Origin: Triangularia verruculosa
Taxonomy: Eukaryota > Ascomycota > Sordariomycetes > Sordariales > Podosporaceae
Reading direction: 5' to 3'
DNA length: 64,000 nt
NCBI GenBank assembly: GCA_033296885.1
Contig: MU863885.1
Location: forward strand, 310,001 to 374,000
The position numbers and the translations under genes were made by a program. The notes beneath the pieces are model-generated. The model made no database searches. It was not told where the DNA came from and worked only from the letters and a program-made list of their open reading frames with translations. This document shows positions 58,401 to 64,000 of the stretch, piece by piece. Every line of letters starts with the position of its first letter. Positions within the stretch are counted from its first letter, which is position 1.

Positions 58401-61400
58401 CTCCGTCGGCCAAGGTTCAAAGGGCTCTCGGACTGAGACTCTCACATCAGAGCAGCAGGAACCGTCCTGCCCTAAGTTCTGACAAGATCCTATCCACGGC
58501 ACCACGGGCGATGCTGTTTCAGGAAAGGTATCGGGAGACTTCGCCACGGATTATTAGGAACGTTCTTAATTCTGAACAAGGTTGGTTGTTCATTGACCGA
58601 GCTGAATCTACCCATACGCGGCATGTGGTTCCTGACTCCACGGCTTCCTATCACAAGCAGTTCCATCACTCTGGGAGTGCCCCGAGACAATCATTGGTCT
58701 TACATGCAACTCAATCGCCAACCATGGATCAAGGCCAAGATGCAGACCCGGGAGATGTGCTTCAGGGGAGCATGCTATGACCTCCTGCAACCGTCCAAGC
58801 TCCACAGTCATCTTGTCCAGAGCCTCAGGTGATAGTCAGTCACCACCGGCATTTGCATGCGAACGGCGGTCACAATTCGGCGGTAAACCATCGTCAATAC
58901 CCGCAGCCACGCCCGAGGTCGCATCTAAGTATAGACGATGGCGGGCGAGAACTGCAGAACGGCGTCGAGGGTTCGCAGTAAGGGCCGGAACCCGCAGCTC
59001 GACCTCGAAATTGGTGCCTCGGTCCCAATCCCCCGGATACGCCGCCCTCAAACCGTCGAACCGTGAAACCAACATGCCGCCCCGCTTCCTTGCTCACTCC
59101 TTCTCCGAACTCGTCAGCTCTCTGATCGGCTGCGTGCTCCACAACGAGATCCATGGTTCAGAGTGCTGTGCCGTTCCCGACTGCCTGTTATAGTGTGCTG
59201 CAACGGCCGCCGATGATGGCCTCTTTTCCTGCACGACCTCGAGGCCAGGGTCTTCTCCAAAACACGCCGGCTATGGGAGTCCGGCCGGGAAAAGTTTCAG
59301 ATGTTTTTCTTGTCGTGGTCCTGGGCCCTGAGTTGAGCCGCATCGTCTTGCCGAACTGGGCTATGAGAAGGAGCTTTTGTTGATGAAGCGATAAATGACG
59401 AGTGTCATCACAGGATCTCATTTGCTTTTTGAATGCCTCTTGTTGTAGTCGTCTTGAGAAAGGAAGAGGCCGCATGCGTCGGAGTGTGGATATACTTCTT
59501 TTCGGCGGTCGGCTCGGAGATGTTTCGCTTGCTGTCATGGGACCACCATCTGCCGAAAGACTTGATGAGGCCAAGTGGTGAGCAGCTATGCCTGCTCTTT
59601 GACCCTCTTGTATCGTTATCAAGGGGAATAACGTGATAGTTCTCGCGAGTCATTTTGAGTGGGACAGGATCTTGAGATATCTTGAAAGGTGCGAAGGACA
59701 AAGAGCCGCTCGATCTGTTTAAAAGAAATGATTCAGTCCAAGCGTTCTGTTTAGATCAACGAAGCTTGTTTTCGTATGACGTCTATCAGAGACAAGGCGG
59801 ATATTTCATTCCTGTCGATCCAAGTGGAACATCCAGGAGACATCCCGTGGCGCTGCCTGCCATAGTATATAAAGGGAGGGAGGCTCTTATCACCTCACCA
59901 ATCCGCGGGACTAGACATCGAACCTGCTCAACACCACAACGCACCCTCCACACACGCGCGCACACACCATTGACTCCCGCACAAGAAGAGCACACCATTG
60001 GCAGCTACGCGGGGATCCCAGAAAATATCAAGTCCCAGAGGCCAGAACCTGCTGGTGTGCGGGATCCCAAAGCCTCGTCCGCTTCCCGAGGGCGGCCCAT
60101 GAGTGGTCAAGATCGTCAGCTCCGAGACCTTCAAGGCCCAGACGGGTCTGTGAGCTGGCTGGCGTGTGTCTTTGCAGCGAGAGGGCGCGCACTGGTTGTC
60201 GGCATGTTGACCATCGCAATCATCGGTTCTGGCATGCCATTGACACGGTACCATTACAAATCCCCACCGCAAGTCATTTCTCAACTCTACACAAATACCA
60301 CATCAACATGCAAGAAACCACAACCCATACTGGGGGTAAATGTCTACAGTTACTCGCATTATTTGCCGTAGCACAAGACAAAAAATGGCTTAAGAAAGAA
60401 AGAGGTGGGCAGCAGAGAAGGGTTCGGGACAACCTAGCAAGACAAATGATGGCCCAAAGATGGTGTGCTACCCTCGCCAGCAATTCGTCACTTGAGCCCA
60501 TTTGGCGTTCTGTGGCGTTTTCGCACAAGTTCTCGATTCTAGTGTAAAATGCTCTCGGCCCAGTCGATGCCGGACCAGAACCCCAAAGCCAGACATCCAA
60601 GAGTCTGCTATATTGTAAGCCGCATTTCCCTTCTGGGGTGAGGCAACAACCGACCATTTCGGTCTTAGTCGGGCTCAACCGGTTGGTAATGGTGGGATTT
60701 GCCCGGTGATGATTGGGTCGATTGGTGAGCTGTCAGCAAGGACTTTGCAGATTGGGCTTTTGACAGCTGAGCGGCATTTGTTCTTGAGGTAAGCCTGACG
60801 AAGTGTTTTGGCGCTTGGAATTTCCCTTTTGAAAGCAGCTACGGTTCGTTTGGTCAGCGACCCGGGACCGGAAAGACTCAAGAGACTTGGATAACCACAC
60901 TGCAACCTCCCAAGGCGCTTCTTGTCACCTAACTCACTGCCTGCAAAAGTCGGCATGACAAAGTTAGGAAGCGAAGTCTCGAAGCTAAAAAGAACACAAC
61001 TATCACGAGGTGGTGGTGTTCATGGTTCAGGCCTCCACATTTCTTGCTGCATGCAGAAGAAGCTCCCCTGCCCGACGACACCGACTGTCTGGCTGCCGGA
61101 CCTACGGTGCTTACACACAACCTCTTTTCGCCTGACCTCTCCACCAATCCTTGCCGAGGTAGCGGACCTGCCGAGCTACCAGACGATACACTACGATGCA
61201 CCACTACTGCAAAGTGACAAGGTCGGAATTCGGATGACACTAGCGATCTGGTCACCCACGCGCCGCATTAGTCTGGGGCAAGAAAGTTGATGCCTTGCGG
61301 TGCCTTGGACTCATCTCCGAGTTGCGAGGTCTACAAGTTGAGACCATCGGACGGGTGATAATAATGATAGCATTGCCCACTCGCCGCTTGCTATGATGAG

Positions 61401-62412
61401 AACTGCCGCTCTGTTCCCCAAACGGAAATCATATCGACTGTTCATTTTTCTCGAACACCGGATGCGAAGCCAATGGGGCCTGAACGTGGAGCGGATGCCC
61501 ACCTCTCCTCCTTGTCAACGACTCAAGGGCGCGATAAGAAAAGATTGACAGAGAAGCCCAAGATTGTGTCTGCCCGCAACAACAATCAGGGAAAAGACTC
61601 CAAACGTGGTTGTGCAGAGATCTAAAACATCGACTTTACTGCACTACCTCTCAGGGTCCCTGACCAGCGACATGTCTGCACGCCATCAGGAACCACGATG
61701 CTAAGCCTCGTTTACCCCGGATTTTCTCTTTTTTTTTTTTGATCTTTTTTTTCTTTTTGATCTTGGAGGCTTGGTCTTTGAGGTAGGTAGGGAGTTATCG
61801 TGTTCAAAGTCCAAGATACATGAACCTGCTCAGTCGCTAGCCCATCTTGATTCGGAAAGTAATAGCTCCAACTGTCAACAGACACAGTGCATCCGTTTCT
61901 GCCAGCTGTACGGAGTAGTGGGTTTTATCAACAACTTCCGTTTTATCCCTCAATTTTGTTTTCTTTCTCACTTCGGGGTGCCGAGCAATCCAAGCTCGTT
62001 GGTCGTTGGGCTCAACGCCAAAGCCGAACCCGGGGGTCAGTCAACACCACACAGAGTTTACCTTTCCAACCCAACACTCGGCTATATCCCGAGCATTTCC
62101 TTTCTCTACCCTTATCGATGCCCGTATTCCCAAATCCATAAACCAATTATCCCGAAAACCTCAGTTCTTAACCCCGATAGAACATGTCCATGAACCCAAA
62201 ACCCTGCTGCATCTGTTGGCTCCCCTCCCCTCTCCTCCCCCCCCACATAACATGACGATAACTTCTGCGGAGTAATGAACAACCAACAAGCCTGAGTCCT
62301 GAGTTGGCCAAGCCGATATCCACAGCAAACCTAAGGTATTTACCTTGTCAGTATGCCTACAAGTCTCCCAAACATGTAAAAGTGCACAGGGAAGAGTTCT
62401 TATGCGCTTTAT
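55413..62412. other. 7-kb gene-poor region
   Basis: Open frames of 60-235 codons are plentiful but overlap on both strands and carry no recognised family (for example 57219-57926 plus and 59682-60371 plus). The part next to 55413 should hold the upstream region of the disordered-protein gene. A TATA-like TATATAAAGGG is at 59866-59876, with CCAATCC 33 bases downstream. T-rich tracts lie at 61730-61760. No tRNA, rRNA or transposase gene was seen. Confidence 0.4.
59866..59876 (+). promoter_or_regulatory. TATA-like box
   Basis: TATATAAAGGG followed by a C/A-rich, leader-like stretch (59900-60000). This would suit a strong plus-strand promoter, but no convincing coding region follows. Confidence 0.25.
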
Positions 62413-62796
62413 ATAAGAGCGATAGTTTTGGGACCCCCCCCCCCCCCCCCAAGTTATCTTTTAAGCCTTTCAACTATCTTTTAAAGCCTTTTAACTATCT
62501 TTTAAGGCTTTTTAACTATCTTTTAAACCTTTTAACTATCCTTTAAAGCTTTTTAATTATCTTTTAAGCTTTTTAACTATCTTTTAAGGCCTTTTAACTA
62601 CCTTTTAAGGCCTTTTAACTACCTTTTAAGGCCTTTTAACTACCTTTTAAAGCCTTTTAACTATTTTTCAAGGCCTATTAATTATCTTTTAATACTATAT
62701 ACCCACTTTACAGTACTAGTTATTTTATCCAGGACGTATATAGGTCGGGGGGGTCCCAAAAGATAAATCGGGGGGTCCTAAAACTATCGCTCTTAT
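62413..62796. mobile_element. MITE-like element with 27-bp terminal inverted repeats
   Basis: The left end (62413-62439) reads ATAAGAGCGATAGTTTTGGG then ACCCCCC. The right end (62770-62796), reversed, is the same except for one base (TTTTA instead of TTTTG). A TA dinucleotide lies at both outer edges (62414-62415 and 62794-62795), as expected for a TA target duplication of Tc1/mariner type. The element has no coding capacity and holds an 18-C run (62434-62451 region) and the 21-bp minisatellite. A second, inner copy of the right end (about 62743-62763) matches the left end perfectly over TTTTGGGACCCCCC. It is non-autonomous; the source of transposase is unknown. Confidence 0.7.
62451..62700. 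repeat. 12-copy 21-bp minisatellite
   Basis: Twelve units of 20-21 nt with consensus AACTATCTTTTAAGGCCTTTT. Copies 7-10 are nearly identical to one another; outer copies are more diverged. Each good unit has the palindrome AAAAGGCCTTTT across the junction of its second half. It lies wholly inside the inverted-repeat element. Confidence 0.9.
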
Positions 62797-62889
62797 TTAA
62801 AATGCCTAGGCCTTTTGATAATAGTTATGCAGCTATTTACAGCAAGTACAAAGCAAGCACTGAAACAGGCATCTCTTCTGCGTCTATAC

Positions 62890-64000
62890 TCAAAACTCCA
62901 CCCTCGACTTTGCCTTAACCTTCTCCAGAACCTCCGCATCCATCGTTTTGGTTGTATCTTCCCCTTGTTCTGGGTCCTCTGTCACATACTCTTGCCAGGC
63001 TTTCACGTCCCCCCACAGAAATCTCCCTTGATACACATGCATGGCCAATGCGTGGTCGTACATGACCTTGGCCGCGAGTTCGATGAGTTGCAGATCGCAA
63101 TCCTTACCGCCCATGAGGGAGGCACACAGGGGCAAAACTTCCGCTTGGTTGGTGATTGTGGATTTGAACCAAGTGCGCCCTATCGGCAGGACAAGCTGAG
63201 GGCGCTGCAAGATGCTCGATAGGCACTCGTCCCAGTTTTGCATACGCTGAGAGGTTGGGGCATACTGACTGGGCGAATGGACCCGGGATCTTGATGTATG
63301 GCCCGAGATCGTTGGCAGTATGACAATCGGCGCGCCGGGAGACGATGTCGAAGTCGAAATCTCCTCGTCGAACCATTTTCGGAAGTATACCAATCGAGCA
63401 GAGTGGTCCTCGTATTCATTGTCAGAAACTGCATTTCCCTCCTCCCTAAGGTAGACAAGTTTTCAAGAGTTAGCTGATAGCAGTTTCCAAGAGTCATCGT
63501 GGGTCTCTTACCATATGTAATCGACGGCATCATCCCAGTATGGCCTCGTTGGGGTCACCAACTTCCCACTATCCTCTTTGTGCTTTTCAATATACTTTCT
63601 CACAAATGGGGCGTGCCTCTTGGCAAAGTCATAGCAGTATACGTCAAACGCACAGCTTCTCATAAAGACTTCGAGCGTTTCCTTGGGTTTGACGACACGG
63701 GATGGCCGACATTCCCATCTCTTGCCAAGATCAATTTCAACGCCACCATCGGGCAACTTCGCCTCGATAAGGTTGGCGAATGCGGCAGCTAAGCGCCTCT
63801 GGTTGCAACGCTCCCCATCTTGAAATGCATCTGTGAGGGAGATGATGGCGTTTGGGGCGGTAGCCTCTTTTGACGCGATGTTCACGGTGGCTGCATGCGC
63901 GGCTTGTCGCACCCTCTCCAGCGATAGAGACAGGAAAGTGGCGGCGCTCAGTTGCGGACAAGCTAGACTCATACCAGCACAGAAGGGCCAATAGTGACTA
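62890..64000 (-). CDS. Amidase-signature-like protein, 5' end outside the window
   Basis: Partial gene running in from the right edge. The exons seen are at least 64000-63512 and 63445-62890 with intron 63511-63446 (GTAAGA donor, CCTTAG acceptor), which joins DDAVDYIW to EEGNAVSD. About 348 residues are visible. The frame is open to the edge, so ATG 63970-63972 need not be the start. The C-terminal text APIVILPTISGHTSRSR, RPQLVLPIGRTWFKS, EVLPLCASLMGGKDCDLQLI and IELAAKV resembles the C-terminal half of fungal amidase-signature enzymes (PQLVLPIG-type strand, then a PGTD-like turn). The Ser-Ser-Lys triad would lie outside the window. No family is certain; a secondary-metabolism or detoxification amidase is one possibility. 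Confidence 0.55.

Noticed and set aside
59682..60371. 229-codon plus frame after the TATA-like box
   Set aside because: The TATA-like box lies inside it, the composition is unlike a protein, and no family is visible.
63160..63180. B-box-like GGTTCAAATCC on the minus strand
   Set aside because: It lies within the amidase-like coding exon and has no A-box, stems or T-run.
1..64000. CRISPR array, bacterial operon, prophage or secondary-metabolite cluster
   Set aside because: None is present: genes are eukaryotic, intron-bearing and functionally unrelated; no polyketide, peptide or terpene synthase was seen.

Overview
The window is nuclear DNA of a filamentous ascomycete, most likely a sordariomycete of the Sordariales (Podospora/Chaetomium/Neurospora-like). 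The evidence is short introns (about 50-100 nt) with GTRNGT donors, CTRAC-type branch points and YAG acceptors, CT-rich leaders, near-balanced base composition, and proteins typical of Pezizomycotina (hybrid histidine kinase, GH76 and GH79 hydrolases, GID-complex Rmd5, Stb6-like protein). No bacterial, plasmid or viral genes were seen.

Layout. 0.8-2.1 kb (-): UPF0658 Golgi membrane protein. 5.2-6.9 kb (-): LETM1/Mdm38 mitochondrial inner-membrane protein, divergent from mitochondrial GTP:AMP phosphotransferase (8.7-9.6 kb, +). 11.3-13.1 kb (+): secreted GH76 alpha-1,6-mannanase-like enzyme. 14.2-15.6 kb (-): GID/CTLH ubiquitin-ligase subunit Rmd5, followed in the same frame by a 138-codon open extension; divergent from a Stb6-like protein (16.5-19.3 kb, +). 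19.8-20.1 kb (-): Tim10, divergent from mitochondrial lysyl-tRNA synthetase (20.7-22.5 kb, +). 23.3-26.4 kb (-): five-exon F-box-like/zinc-binding protein. After about 7.3 kb without convincing genes come a PH-domain protein with an Ala/Glu/Lys-rich tail (33.7-35.6 kb, +), a large hybrid histidine kinase (37.1-41.8 kb, -), a four-TM membrane protein (45.0-46.0 kb, +), succinate-semialdehyde dehydrogenase (46.4-48.0 kb, -) divergent from a secreted GH79 glycosidase (48.8-50.6 kb, +), and a large disordered protein (52.9-55.4 kb, -). A second gene-poor stretch (55.4-62.4 kb) leads to a 384-bp MITE-like element with 27-bp terminal inverted repeats enclosing a 12-copy 21-bp minisatellite. It sits 93 bp beyond the stop codon of an amidase-like gene that runs off the right edge (-).

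Most genes are housekeeping or cell-wall genes and do not form a biosynthetic cluster. A recurring theme is mitochondrial function: Mdm38/ADK2 and TIM10/MSK1 are both divergent pairs, and SSADH carries a mitochondrial presequence. The gene models below were assembled by hand by joining exons across splice sites that keep frame and restore family motifs; exon limits are therefore predictions. The most unusual items are the MITE/minisatellite, the open frame after the RMD5 stop, a Pol III-promoter-like element near 13.4 kb, and two stop-free in-frame introns.
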